Of a stretch of 33,814 bases of DNA, positions 15,853 to 23,514 are shown one piece after another. The DNA is from Cytophagales bacterium (GTDB taxonomy: Bacteria > Bacteroidota > Bacteroidia > Cytophagales > Cyclobacteriaceae). The notes below the pieces were generated by a model. That model was given only the letters and a program-made list of their open reading frames with translations. It had not been told where the DNA came from and searched no databases. Made by a program: the position numbers and the translations under genes. The first letter of the stretch is position 1. The number at the start of each line of letters is the position of its first letter. Location of the stretch: positions 1-33,814 of the forward strand of contig JANYHI010000053.1 in the NCBI GenBank assembly GCA_025359125.1, written 5' to 3'.

Positions 15853-16422
15853 ATGAGACTACAAATTTATCGCGCTCAAGAAAATGATTGGATAGAAGGC
15901 TGCAAGCGGCAAAACCGGGATGCCCAGCGTGCTATCTATGAATTTTATTCTGGCAAAATGTACTCGCTCTGCTGCCGGTACATTAAAGATAAAATGGAGG
16001 CCGAAGATGTTTTAGTGGTTTCGTTTACGAAGATCTTTAGCCGGATTGATCAGTTTAAAGGCGAAGGTAGTTTTGAGGGCTGGTTGAGAAGAATTATTGT
16101 AAACGAGGCGCTGACTTATTTACGGAAAAACAAAAGCATGTATTTGGAAACCGACATTGAAGTTGCGGATCGCGAGCCCAATTTTGAGTCGCTAGAGAAT
16201 CAGTTGGAAGTCGAAGATCTTTTGAAGATGATAGAAGCATTGCCAACGGGTTATCGGGTTGTTTTCAACTTATATGCGATTGATGGGTTTTCGCATCAGG
16301 AAATTGCAGATCGGCTGGGCATTAGCGAAAGCACATCAAAGTCTCAATTGAGCAGGGCGCGCGGCTTGTTGCAAAAGAGATTGCTTGAAATGGAAGAAGA
16401 TGTTATTCAAAAAATAAATTGA
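15853..16422 (+). CDS. ECF-type RNA polymerase sigma factor
   Basis: A 189-residue extracytoplasmic-function sigma factor. Region 2 is at about residues 20-90 (AIYEFYSGKMYSLCCRYIKD, EAEDVLVVSFTKIFSRIDQF, GWLRRIIVNEALTYLRK). Region 4 is at about 130-180 (LPTGYRVVFNLYAIDGFSHQEIA with the helix-turn-helix GISESTSKSQLSRARGLLQ). Region 3 is absent, as expected. The ATG at 15853 is the only good start. The next gene begins 2 bases after the stop and encodes a single-span membrane protein, a typical sigma/anti-sigma order. The third gene encodes a beta-barrel-like protein, perhaps a target or signal input. The stimulus is unknown. Confidence 0.93.
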   Translation: MRLQIYRAQENDWIEGCKRQNRDAQRAIYEFYSGKMYSLCCRYIKDKMEAEDVLVVSFTKIFSRIDQFKGEGSFEGWLRRIIVNEALTYLRKNKSMYLETDIEVADREPNFESLENQLEVEDLLKMIEALPTGYRVVFNLYAIDGFSHQEIADRLGISESTSKSQLSRARGLLQKRLLEMEEDVIQKIN

Positions 16423-16424
16423 CT

Positions 16425-17105
16425 ATGGAGAAGCAACTGGATGAATTCTTTCGGAAGAAATTAGAAGAGCATACGTTCACTCCATCTGTCCATGCCTGGG
16501 ATAAGATTGAGGCTATTCTTCCAAAAAAAAATAAAACAGTAATCGTGTGGCGAATGGCCGCTGCGCTTGCGCTGATGAGTGGCTTGCTATGGGCAGGATT
16601 AAACTGGCAGGAAAGTACACCAACTGAACTGATGCAAATAAAATCGGAAGTCGTAAAGCCAAGTGAATCTACTCTTGCTAAAATAAATCCTGAAAAGGAA
16701 AAGAAAAAGCAAGAAGAAAAGATTACGTACGCGAAATCACAAAAGATTACAAGACGTACTTCAACTACTCAAAATCGAACTAATCAAATAACAAGTGAGG
16801 TTGCAGTAATAGCAGAAACAAAAATTGTAGCAAGGATTGAAATTGCATCGGCAACTATCATGGAGGAAGAAGCGTCTGTTACAATTACACAGAAGCCAAT
16901 CGTTTTAGAATATAGATTAGAGCCTGTTGAAACAATAGCCATTGTACAAACCGAAACAAAAAAAGGATTTAAAGGATTTTTGAATGCTGCCAAAGAAATG
17001 AAAAATGGAGAAGATGGCTTGGGCTTACAAACGCTAAAAGATAATATCCTCGCATTCAATTTTAAGAAAGAAAAAGGAAAACCAGAAGAAGAAAAAAATT
17101 ACTAA
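16425..17105 (+). CDS. Membrane-anchored partner of the ECF sigma factor, putative anti-sigma factor
   Basis: A 226-residue single-span protein. Residues 1-38 are cytoplasmic (MEKQLDEFFRKKLEEHTFTPS, then HAWDKIEAIL). One membrane segment lies at about residues 41-58 (VWRMAAALALMSGLLWAG). The rest is a Lys/Glu/Thr-rich extracytoplasmic region with low complexity around 80-110. No zinc-type HxxxCxxC anti-sigma motif is present, so the anti-sigma call rests on position and topology only. A TTG start two codons earlier overlaps the sigma stop; the ATG at 16425 is preferred. It is followed after 9 bases by the beta-barrel-like gene. Confidence 0.7.
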   Translation: MEKQLDEFFRKKLEEHTFTPSVHAWDKIEAILPKKNKTVIVWRMAAALALMSGLLWAGLNWQESTPTELMQIKSEVVKPSESTLAKINPEKEKKKQEEKITYAKSQKITRRTSTTQNRTNQITSEVAVIAETKIVARIEIASATIMEEEASVTITQKPIVLEYRLEPVETIAIVQTETKKGFKGFLNAAKEMKNGEDGLGLQTLKDNILAFNFKKEKGKPEEEKNY

Positions 17106-17114
17106 AAACATTAT

Positions 17115-18173
17115 ATGAAGAAGATTTTTGCATCGATCGGATTATTTACCCTGTGCATACTAACCAGTTCGTTTGCCCAAAAGAAAGCAGACACGGTGGT
17201 GATTAGAGTAGGCGAAGCCAGTAAAGTGATATTCGCCATACACGATAAGAAAGATTTGGAAACGCTGAAGCACTACAACTTTCAATCGCTGATGGAAGAT
17301 ATGATTACCAAACTTGACAAACGCGATTCCACTCAATTAAAGAAACCAGTAACCTCTTATTTAAAAGATACCGTTGTAGATAAAGTTGTGACATCAAGCG
17401 AAATTACCAACAGCGAAGAATGGCCCACCGAAGCAGACCGAGCACGATACCGTGAAGGCAACAGTAAAAATAATAACGATCGCTTTGTTACTTACAGCTC
17501 TAGTTCTAATTCCAGAAATAATTATAGCCGAAGAACGTACAGCTCTTTTAATATTGACTTAGGAACAAACAATTATTTAGAGAATGGAAAATTTCCAGAC
17601 GATGCCAATAGTGTTTACACCGTTCGCCCGTGGGGCAGTTGGTATGTTGCCTTAAATTCCATTCAGCGCACACGCCTTGCTAATAAATTTTATTTAGAAT
17701 GGGGTGGTGGTGTAAGCTGGTACAACTTCAAGTTTCAAAATGACAAAGCACTCTTAACTAAAGATGATGTTAAATCTTCGTTCAGTGCAGACGGCCGCAA
17801 CTACGATTTTAATAAAAGTAAATTGACCGTTGTGTATGTAAATTTCTCACTCGTACCCATGCTGGATTTTGGTGGTAACAACCGAAAGCCAGGGTTATTC
17901 AGTGGTCGTCATTCGCGCGGATTTAGAGTAGGCGCAGGGCCTTATGTGGGGTATCGCATTGATAGCTACACCAAGCAAGTGTATTCCATCAATGGAGATG
18001 AAAAAGTGGAGCGACACCATGATCCGTATTATTTAAATAACATTCGTTATGGCGTGCGTTTTCAATTCGGATTCAAGGGTACCGACTTCTTTATCAATTA
18101 CGATATGAATGATTTGTTTGTTGCTAACAAAGGTCCGCAGTTAAATGCATTTAGTTTTGGAATAACACTATAG
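17115..18173 (+). CDS. Secreted/outer-membrane beta-barrel-like protein
   Basis: A 352-residue exported protein with a signal peptide (about residues 1-21, IGLFTLCILTSSFAQ, cleavage after FAQ). Residues 22-140 are polar with a Ser/Asn/Arg stretch (SSSSNSRNNYSRRTYSS). The last 210 residues alternate polar and aromatic strands in the manner of an 8-10 strand outer-membrane barrel: WGSWYVALNSIQRT, FYLEWGGGVSWYNF, FRVGAGPYVGYRI, IRYGVRFQFGFKG, ending AFSFGITL. It is the third gene of the ECF sigma operon. I infer an envelope protein whose expression or folding is linked to that sigma factor. A good terminator follows. Confidence 0.75.
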   Translation: MKKIFASIGLFTLCILTSSFAQKKADTVVIRVGEASKVIFAIHDKKDLETLKHYNFQSLMEDMITKLDKRDSTQLKKPVTSYLKDTVVDKVVTSSEITNSEEWPTEADRARYREGNSKNNNDRFVTYSSSSNSRNNYSRRTYSSFNIDLGTNNYLENGKFPDDANSVYTVRPWGSWYVALNSIQRTRLANKFYLEWGGGVSWYNFKFQNDKALLTKDDVKSSFSADGRNYDFNKSKLTVVYVNFSLVPMLDFGGNNRKPGLFSGRHSRGFRVGAGPYVGYRIDSYTKQVYSINGDEKVERHHDPYYLNNIRYGVRFQFGFKGTDFFINYDMNDLFVANKGPQLNAFSFGITL

Positions 18174-18195
18174 TAATCAATCAGAGAGAAATTTG

Positions 18196-18222
18196 AGCCA
18201 CGTATAGCGCGTGGCTTTTTTT
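18196..18222 (+). terminator. Intrinsic terminator of the ECF sigma operon
   Basis: AGCCACG (18196-18202) pairs with CGTGGCT (18210-18216) around a 7-base loop. The last stem T starts a run of seven Ts (18216-18222). The end touches the stop of the convergent gene. Confidence 0.85.
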
Positions 18223-18718
18223 ATTTAAACGCCTCTCCTTTTGTGAGCACCATTTTTTCTTCATCGCCACGCAGCTTTAAATCTTGACTTACACGCGCAG
18301 GAGTTGGCCATTGAAAATAAAGCCAGATGAGGAGTGCTAAAAAATAAAGTGTAAAATATTCATGACCAGTAATGTAAAGACCGGCAGCCATAAACATAGA
18401 GGTGGCCACCACGGCTGAAATACGGATTATACCAATGGCAAAATATTTCTCGAGTCGTACTCCCAAACTCAATTCTTTTGAGAGGAGCGAAAATCTCTTC
18501 TTCACAACCAAGTTAACAATCGTTAGGTCGAGCACGGCTAAAATCGGAAAACCAATTAATGTGTATTGAATAATTTGTTCACTTTGGATAATAGCACCTG
18601 TTTTACCAGTAAGAACGAGGTAATACACCAACAAAAAAGCTGCTACTGGCACAAACATCATTAACAAACAGATGTTATAAAGCTTATAAAAAAATTCTCC
18701 GAGCGAACTATAATTCAT
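18221..18718 (-). CDS. Four-helix integral membrane protein, unknown function
   Basis: A 165-residue protein, read from the ATG at 18718 (MNYSSLGEFFYKLYN). The frame can be extended to a TTG at 18727. Four hydrophobic segments are visible: about residues 16-35 (LMMFVPVAAFLLVYYLVL), 50-71 (YTLIGFPILAVLDLTIVNLVV), 90-112 (AIGIIRISAVVATSMFMAAGLY) and 117-136 (FTLYFLALLIWLYFQW). The tail is Lys/Glu-rich and cytoplasmic. No family recognised. It is divergent from the TetR gene, with the two promoters back to back, which suggests it may be that regulator's target. Confidence 0.75.
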   Translation of the reverse strand: MNYSSLGEFFYKLYNICLLMMFVPVAAFLLVYYLVLTGKTGAIIQSEQIIQYTLIGFPILAVLDLTIVNLVVKKRFSLLSKELSLGVRLEKYFAIGIIRISAVVATSMFMAAGLYITGHEYFTLYFLALLIWLYFQWPTPARVSQDLKLRGDEEKMVLTKGEAFK

Positions 18719-18738
18719 TTTGATCAACTTTATAGATT

Positions 18739-18746
18739 CAAAGCTA
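18739..18746 (-). promoter_or_regulatory. -7 box of the four-helix membrane protein gene
   Basis: TAGCTTTG on the minus strand, 20 bases before the ATG at 18718. It is separated by only 9 bases from the oppositely directed -7 box of the TetR gene. Confidence 0.5.
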
Positions 18747-18755
18747 ATTATAAAT

Positions 18756-18763
18756 TATCTTTG
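18756..18763 (+). promoter_or_regulatory. -7 box of the TetR-family gene
   Basis: TATCTTTG, 24 bases before the ATG at 18788. The -33 region falls over the divergent promoter, so binding of polymerase to the two should compete. Confidence 0.5.
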
Positions 18764-18787
18764 TTGAACCTAGTACTAAAAACCACC

Positions 18788-19372
18788 ATGGAGTCGGTAG
18801 CAAATTTAAGTAGAAAAGAACAAGTTATTCGCAGCGCAGCCCAGCTCTTTAGAGAGAAGGGATATGCCGCTTCCTCCATGCGCGACCTTGCTCAAAAGCT
18901 TGGTATAGAAGCCGCCAGTTTATATTCACACATCAAATCAAAGGAAGAGATTCTTCAAAGTCTTTGCTTTGATATGGCTGCAGAATTCCGAAAATCGTTG
19001 GAAGAAGTTGAAAAACAAAAACTCACCGCTACTGAAAAACTACGCAGAGGCATTATTGGCCATATTCAAGTAATGGCGAAAGATCTTACAGCATCTGCTG
19101 TATTCATGAATGAACACAGGCATTTAAGTCAACCATACTTACGTGATTTTTTATTACTTAGGATAAATTATATCAATCGCTTTAAAACCATGATTGAAGA
19201 TGGCGTGCGAAAAGGCGAGTTCAAAGATTCCATTGATAAGAAGTTAGCGGTAATGACTTTGTTTTCTTCCTTGAATTGGATGCCGATGTGGTACGATCCT
19301 AATAGTGAAATTGATCCTGCCGAACTTGGTCAGCAATTATCAGATATGCTGGTAAATGGATTGAAGAAGTAA
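18788..19372 (+). CDS. TetR/AcrR family transcriptional regulator
   Basis: A 194-residue regulator. The N-terminal DNA-binding domain is clear: RKEQVIRSAAQLFREKGYAASSMRDLAQ, then the recognition helix in GIEAASLYSHIKSKEEIL. The C-terminal helical part (60-194) resembles regulators that sense acyl-CoA-type or hydrophobic ligands (region with FMNEHRHL and RDFLLLRINYINRFKTMIEDGVRKGEF). The ligand cannot be stated. The start is ATG 18788; the longer frame from 18761 begins inside the -7 box. It is divergent from the membrane protein gene, a common layout for self-regulating TetR pairs. Confidence 0.92.
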   Translation: MESVANLSRKEQVIRSAAQLFREKGYAASSMRDLAQKLGIEAASLYSHIKSKEEILQSLCFDMAAEFRKSLEEVEKQKLTATEKLRRGIIGHIQVMAKDLTASAVFMNEHRHLSQPYLRDFLLLRINYINRFKTMIEDGVRKGEFKDSIDKKLAVMTLFSSLNWMPMWYDPNSEIDPAELGQQLSDMLVNGLKK

Positions 19373-19382
19373 TTTTATAAGA

Positions 19383-19730
19383 TCAACCAACACGCTTTGC
19401 TTTATATCCTTCTTTAAGAAGAATCTCGACAATTTTATTTCGGGTATCGCCCTGAATAAGAATTTCTCCTTCTTTAGTTGACCCTCCTACGCCACATTTT
19501 GTTTTCAGTAATTTAGTAAGCGCTTCGATGTCGGCAGTGGTACCGATAAAACCTGTTACCAAGGTTACTTGTTTGCCTGCACGCCCGCTGTTATCTAACT
19601 GTACTTTTAAATTTTGCTGCTGGGTCGGTAAGGTTTTTTGATTCTGATTTTCGTTGTACTGAAATTGAAAATCAGAACTGGTAGAGTAAACAACTCCATC
19701 GCGGTTCTTCCAATCATTTTTCTTTGCCAT
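19383..19730 (-). CDS. SUI1/YciH-type translation initiation factor-like protein
   Basis: A 115-residue member of the eIF1/SUI1 family, which in bacteria (YciH) modulates start-codon fidelity. The C-terminal half holds the family core: KQVTLVTGFIGTTADIEALTKLLK, then KCGVGGSTKEGEILIQGD and a final VEILLKEGYKAKRVG. The N-terminal 45 residues are polar and Gln-rich. It begins 4 bases after the stop of the DnaJ-like gene on the same strand, so the two are translationally coupled. Confidence 0.92.
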   Translation of the reverse strand: MAKKNDWKNRDGVVYSTSSDFQFQYNENQNQKTLPTQQQNLKVQLDNSGRAGKQVTLVTGFIGTTADIEALTKLLKTKCGVGGSTKEGEILIQGDTRNKIVEILLKEGYKAKRVG

Positions 19731-19734
19731 GTAC

Positions 19735-20532
19735 TTATTTACTAAATAAAAAGATGAGTAGGTTAAAAATAGTGAGCAGCAAATTTACAACTCCTAAATT
19801 AAATTGGAACTCAACACCTCGTTCATAAAATACGCCCAATAAAGAAGTGATGAGCCAGATGGCGGGGAAGAAAATAAAATTTCCGTAGATCGAAACAGGA
19901 ATTCTGAAATGCTGACCGCTCGGTTCGCTCTCTACTCGTTTGGGAATAAATAACAGTGGCGATGTGCATACGGTAATGTAGTCGTTCTTCGAAAAGTTAT
20001 TAATACTCAATTTGCCTAATTTATAGACTCGCCCATCTGAAGCCCGCAGCTCTACCCCACTTAATCCATATCTATTGTATATTCCAATTAAGTTGACCAC
20101 CTTCTCTTTCGTTCGCTTTACAGGAAGAACAAAGTCTATCAATAAAATAATTCCAATCACCAATGTGATACGAGAGATGATGAGTACGGCCGGAAGGTAA
20201 CGCTCCATCAAATCCAAAATTTCTCTCCTTTGTGATTTAGTTTTAAAAACATAACCCGGAGGTTTCGGGCGATAGCGCGGATCGCGATGTGGCCGCGGGG
20301 GTTCTTCTGCTGTAGGCATTTCGCCTGTCACCAACATCTGATCGTACAACAATTTTCGATGCGGATCACTCAGCGCTTCATATGCTTCATTGATTTCTTT
20401 GATCAAAGATTCTGCCTCGGCAGATGAATTTCTATCAGGATGATATTGTAACGCCAGTTTTCGATAGGCTCGCTTAATATCTGCATCTCGCGCATAAATA
20501 TTTACTCCTAATATGAAATAGTAATTTTTCAA
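19735..20532 (-). CDS. DnaJ-domain membrane protein
   Basis: A 265-residue protein with an N-terminal J domain (residues 2-66), including the HPD tripeptide at 31-33 that stimulates DnaK ATPase. No Gly/Phe region or zinc fingers follow, so it is a J-domain (type III-like) protein rather than DnaJ itself. A Pro/Arg-rich linker (EEPPRPHRDPRYRPKPPG) leads to hydrophobic segments at about 113-135, 213-230 and 240-262, so the C-terminal part is membrane embedded. I infer recruitment of DnaK to a membrane site. It is first in a two-gene operon with the SUI1-like gene. Confidence 0.88.
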   Translation of the reverse strand: MKNYYFILGVNIYARDADIKRAYRKLALQYHPDRNSSAEAESLIKEINEAYEALSDPHRKLLYDQMLVTGEMPTAEEPPRPHRDPRYRPKPPGYVFKTKSQRREILDLMERYLPAVLIISRITLVIGIILLIDFVLPVKRTKEKVVNLIGIYNRYGLSGVELRASDGRVYKLGKLSINNFSKNDYITVCTSPLLFIPKRVESEPSGQHFRIPVSIYGNFIFFPAIWLITSLLGVFYERGVEFQFNLGVVNLLLTIFNLLIFLFSK

Positions 20533-20567
20533 ATATTGTGGCTAGCCAAAAATAAAGATAAAAAATA

Positions 20568-20585
20568 AAGCCCCATTCGGGGCTT
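20568..20585 (-). terminator. Terminator of the universal stress protein gene
   Basis: A 7-bp stem AAGCCCC/GGGGCTT with a 4-base loop. On the minus strand it is followed by TATTTTTTATC. It lies 25 bases after the stop. Confidence 0.85.
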
Positions 20586-20609
20586 ATAAATTTTCACTAA
20601 AAAAATCGC

Positions 20610-21458
20610 TTAGTGTTTTACAACAAAAGTAAGTACTGGGCGCCTCGCCTTGCCTACAACATCTTCGGCAATGCTACCAGCCAATACGTGCGCAAAACCC
20701 GTGCGGCCGTGTGTTGCCATGGCAATCATGTCTGCATCAATGCTATCGGCAAAATAAAGAATCCCCGCCTCCTCACTTAAATCGTTATACACATTAATGG
20801 TAAAGTTTTTAAGTTGTAGTGTCTTAGCAAATTTGTTCATGTAGTCTTTCACCACTGCATCGCGTTGAAAATCTCCAGGCGTGTTGATGCGCACCAAATG
20901 AATGGTACTGTTGTATAGCGATTGTGTTCTTTTAACAATGCGAGAAAATATTTCTTCATCTTTGGACATGGCTGTGGCGTACACAATGCTCTTGAAATCT
21001 GTTGATGATGGTTTCTTTTGCACAGTTAAAATCGGGCAGCGTGATAGACGTACCACACGTTCAGTGTTCGTTCCAATCACCATTGCTTGCATGTTGGTAA
21101 CTCCTCGGGTACCCATCACCACTAAATCTACTTTTTGCTCAGAAATAATCGCGTTCATACCATGAAAAGGATTTCCTAAACGCAACTCTCCTACTAACTT
21201 AACTGCTGCAAAGCGCGGATCTTGCACTAGCTTCTCTAGCTGTGCTTTGGCTTTCTCCAATAGTTTATACATATAGAGTTTGTCATCCCACTCACCTTTT
21301 CTCCACTCGCCTGTAACCCGATAAGAATCTGGAGTGGCTTCTTCTACTACGTGCAACACATAAATAATAGCGCCCGCTTTTTGGGCGATATCAAATGCGG
21401 TTTCAAGAGCGGTGAGCGAAGTTTTCGAAAAATCTGTTGGAACCAATATTTTTTTCAT
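20610..21458 (-). CDS. Universal stress protein with two tandem UspA domains
   Basis: A 282-residue cytoplasmic protein built of two Usp folds. Domain 1 (1-150) begins MKKILVPTDFSKTSLTALETA and carries the ATP-binding signature MGTRGVTNMQAMVIGTNTERVV. Domain 2 (155-282) carries MATHGRTGFAHVLAGSIAEDVV, again with the Gly-rich nucleotide loop. Tandem Usp proteins bind ATP and act as stress or energy sensors. The gene is divergent from the KdpD-like kinase gene. In full KdpD proteins a Usp domain lies in the N-terminal sensor part, which is missing from the kinase here, so a functional link is conceivable. This remains inference. Confidence 0.93.
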   Translation of the reverse strand: MKKILVPTDFSKTSLTALETAFDIAQKAGAIIYVLHVVEEATPDSYRVTGEWRKGEWDDKLYMYKLLEKAKAQLEKLVQDPRFAAVKLVGELRLGNPFHGMNAIISEQKVDLVVMGTRGVTNMQAMVIGTNTERVVRLSRCPILTVQKKPSSTDFKSIVYATAMSKDEEIFSRIVKRTQSLYNSTIHLVRINTPGDFQRDAVVKDYMNKFAKTLQLKNFTINVYNDLSEEAGILYFADSIDADMIAMATHGRTGFAHVLAGSIAEDVVGKARRPVLTFVVKH

Positions 21459-21649
21459 GATCTATAAATTTTTTATTTATTGTCTCTTAGTAAAAATAAG
21501 GTATTAAGGTTACATAAAAAACTATCTGTTTACAGGCAACAGCAGATGTTTGTATGGAAATTGTAACCAAATGATGTGTAACTGAACAACCCTTTTAATA
21601 ACAATTGAGATAGTCTTAATATCTCTCATATTATTATTTTCACCTCATC

Positions 21650-21669
21650 ATCTTTATAAAATCTTTATA
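21650..21669 (+). promoter_or_regulatory. Candidate response-regulator operator (direct repeat)
   Basis: The nonamer ATCTTTATA occurs at 21650-21658 and again at 21661-21669, start to start 11 bases, about one helical turn. OmpR-family regulators bind such direct repeats. The site is centred roughly 65 bases before the expected transcription start of the kdpD-like operon. The E. coli KdpE site is also T-rich with TTTATA-like content; I compare from memory. Confidence 0.35.
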
Positions 21670-21711
21670 CTCAACATACTTTCTTTAATATCATATTTAC
21701 AAGTATACCCC

Positions 21712-21719
21712 TACTTTTG
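21712..21719 (+). promoter_or_regulatory. -7 box of the potassium-module operon
   Basis: TACTTTTG, 20 bases before the ATG at 21740. No TTTG lies at the -33 position (the sequence there is TATTTACA), consistent with a promoter that needs an activator. The rest of the gap 21459-21739 holds an inverted repeat GGTTACA/TGTAACC (21508-21514, 21562-21568) of unknown role. Confidence 0.55.
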
Positions 21720-21739
21720 AACCATCAAACGAAACGTAG

Positions 21740-22819
21740 ATGAAAACGAGGTTGGAAAAAATTTCTCATGCCAGGCAGTACGCAATAAGTATTGGTGCTG
21801 TGGTTGCTGTTACCTTAATTGGCTTACTCCTCAACCATTTAGTGGGCTACCGAATTGTAGCATTCATGCTGCTGGTTTGTGTTTCATTATTGGCCATGTC
21901 TATGGATATTATTCCGGTGGTACTAGCTGCACTTTTAAGTGCCATCTTGTGGGATTTTCTGTTTATCCCGCCTGTATTTACCTTCACAGTGGGCTCCATA
22001 GAAGATCGATGGATGTTAGTCATGTACTTTGTTATTGCGTTAATCAATGCTGCACTCACGTATAAAATAAGACAGATAGAAAAAGAGGTGCGAGCCAAAG
22101 AAGAAAAGAGGCGAGCAATCAAATTTTACGGTGCCATATTCAATTCACTATCGCATGAATTGAGAACACCCATTACAACTATTATAGGTGCAACAGACAG
22201 CCTTTTGATAAAGTATAATAATCTAACTGATTCTATAAAACGAGAATTACTCTCAGAAATTTCCATTGCCTCCCTACGGCTCAATCAACAAGTTGAAAAT
22301 TTATTAAGTATGTCACGTCTGGAATCCGGTATTATCAAAACAAAAAAAGATTGGTGTGATATACGAGAGCTGATTTACACAACATTAAAGCAATTAGATG
22401 CAATAGCCTCAAGACATCCGGTAAAAGTAAATGCCCCCGATAGCCTTCCGCTTTTTAAGTTAGACCACGGTTTAATGGAGCAAGTACTTTACAATTTAAT
22501 TAATAATGCTTTTCAACACACTCCCGAGGGTACTGATATTGTTATCACAGCCGATACCCTTGATGAAAAATTATTATTGACTATTTCAGATACCGGAAAA
22601 GGATTTCCTGAGCAGGCTATTGAAAAAGTATTTGATAAGTTCTATCGTGTGAAAGAATCTTCGACTGGCGGAACAGGACTCGGCCTCTCGATCGTTCGCG
22701 GATTTGTGGAAGCGCACCTGGGTACTATCACGCTTAGAAATCTGCCATTGAGTGGAGCTGAATTTACGATTCTCATCCCTACAGAAATCACATATTTAAA
22801 TCACCTAAAAAATGAATAG
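21740..22819 (+). CDS. KdpD-like sensor histidine kinase lacking the N-terminal KdpD domain
   Basis: A 359-residue membrane kinase. Four hydrophobic segments at about residues 15-108 form a DUF4118-type four-helix domain, as in the middle of KdpD (the FLFIPPVFTFTV loop is characteristic). The kinase core follows: phosphoacceptor His139 in SLSHELRTPITTIIG, N box NLINNAFQH, G1 DTGKGFP, F/G2 KFYRV and GTGLGLSIV. Compared with full KdpD (about 890 residues), the N-terminal potassium-sensing KdpD and Usp domains and the GAF domain are missing. The last 8 bases overlap the response-regulator gene. Genes for a regulator, Kup and a porin follow, so the signal is probably potassium or osmotic state. 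Confidence 0.9.
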   Translation: MKTRLEKISHARQYAISIGAVVAVTLIGLLLNHLVGYRIVAFMLLVCVSLLAMSMDIIPVVLAALLSAILWDFLFIPPVFTFTVGSIEDRWMLVMYFVIALINAALTYKIRQIEKEVRAKEEKRRAIKFYGAIFNSLSHELRTPITTIIGATDSLLIKYNNLTDSIKRELLSEISIASLRLNQQVENLLSMSRLESGIIKTKKDWCDIRELIYTTLKQLDAIASRHPVKVNAPDSLPLFKLDHGLMEQVLYNLINNAFQHTPEGTDIVITADTLDEKLLLTISDTGKGFPEQAIEKVFDKFYRVKESSTGGTGLGLSIVRGFVEAHLGTITLRNLPLSGAEFTILIPTEITYLNHLKNE

Positions 22820-23495
22820 CGCGACCATTTTAGTGATTGACGATGAATCACAGATTAGAAAACTGCTGCGGATAACATTGCAGTCATATAACTTTAAGGT
22901 GGTGGAGGCCTCTACGGCAAAAGAAGGTTTATCGATGATCGCCTCTCACCCGCCAGATATGATCATTCTCGATTTAGGATTACCCGATCAAAATGGACAT
23001 GAGTTGTTAACTCATATGCGCGAATGGTACACCAACCCAATCGTGATTTTATCCGTGCAAAGTTCAGAAGAAGATATTGTAAAGGCACTTGATCACGGAG
23101 CTAACGATTATCTCGTAAAGCCCTTTCGTACGGGCGAGTTGATGGCAAGAATTAGAGTCGCCCTTCGTAAAGAAAATAAGGAAGACAATCAGGTAATTAT
23201 CAAATTTCAAGATTTTGAGGTTGACTTTGCTGCTCGCACATTAAAAAAAGAAAATGCACCTGTGAAACTTACAGCAACTGAATATTCTCTGCTGGTACTA
23301 ATGATAAAAAATGAGGGGAAGGTATTAACGCATCATTACTTGCTCCAAAATATTTGGGGGCCTTCCTATACCCAGGAATCTCAGTACCTACGGGTATTTA
23401 TAGCACAACTAAGAAAAAAAATAGAATCAGACTCCAACAGGCCTTCGCACATCATCACAGAATCGGGTGTGGGGTATCGCTTTGTGGCTGACTAA
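22812..23495 (+). CDS. KdpE-like response regulator, OmpR/PhoB family
   Basis: A 227-residue DNA-binding regulator. Receiver domain (1-118): acidic pocket Asp10/Asp11, phosphoacceptor Asp54 in LDLGLPDQNG, Ser81 in ILSVQSSEEDI and Lys103 in YLVKPFR. Winged-helix domain (about 130-225): LTATEYSLLVLMIKNEGKVLTH, LLQNIWGPSY, YLRVFIAQLRKKIE, then ITESGVGYRFV. The WGP and ESQYLRVFIAQLRKKIE stretch is closer to KdpE than to general OmpR members. It overlaps the kinase gene by 8 bases (translational coupling). The candidate target is the direct repeat at 21650-21669. Confidence 0.94.
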   Translation: MNSATILVIDDESQIRKLLRITLQSYNFKVVEASTAKEGLSMIASHPPDMIILDLGLPDQNGHELLTHMREWYTNPIVILSVQSSEEDIVKALDHGANDYLVKPFRTGELMARIRVALRKENKEDNQVIIKFQDFEVDFAARTLKKENAPVKLTATEYSLLVLMIKNEGKVLTHHYLLQNIWGPSYTQESQYLRVFIAQLRKKIESDSNRPSHIITESGVGYRFVAD

Positions 23496-23514
23496 AATAG
23501 TTAATTCTAAAATT

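Noticed and set aside
21459-21739. Riboswitch in the leader of the potassium operon
   Set aside because: The -7 box lies only 20 bases before the start codon, leaving no room for a structured leader.
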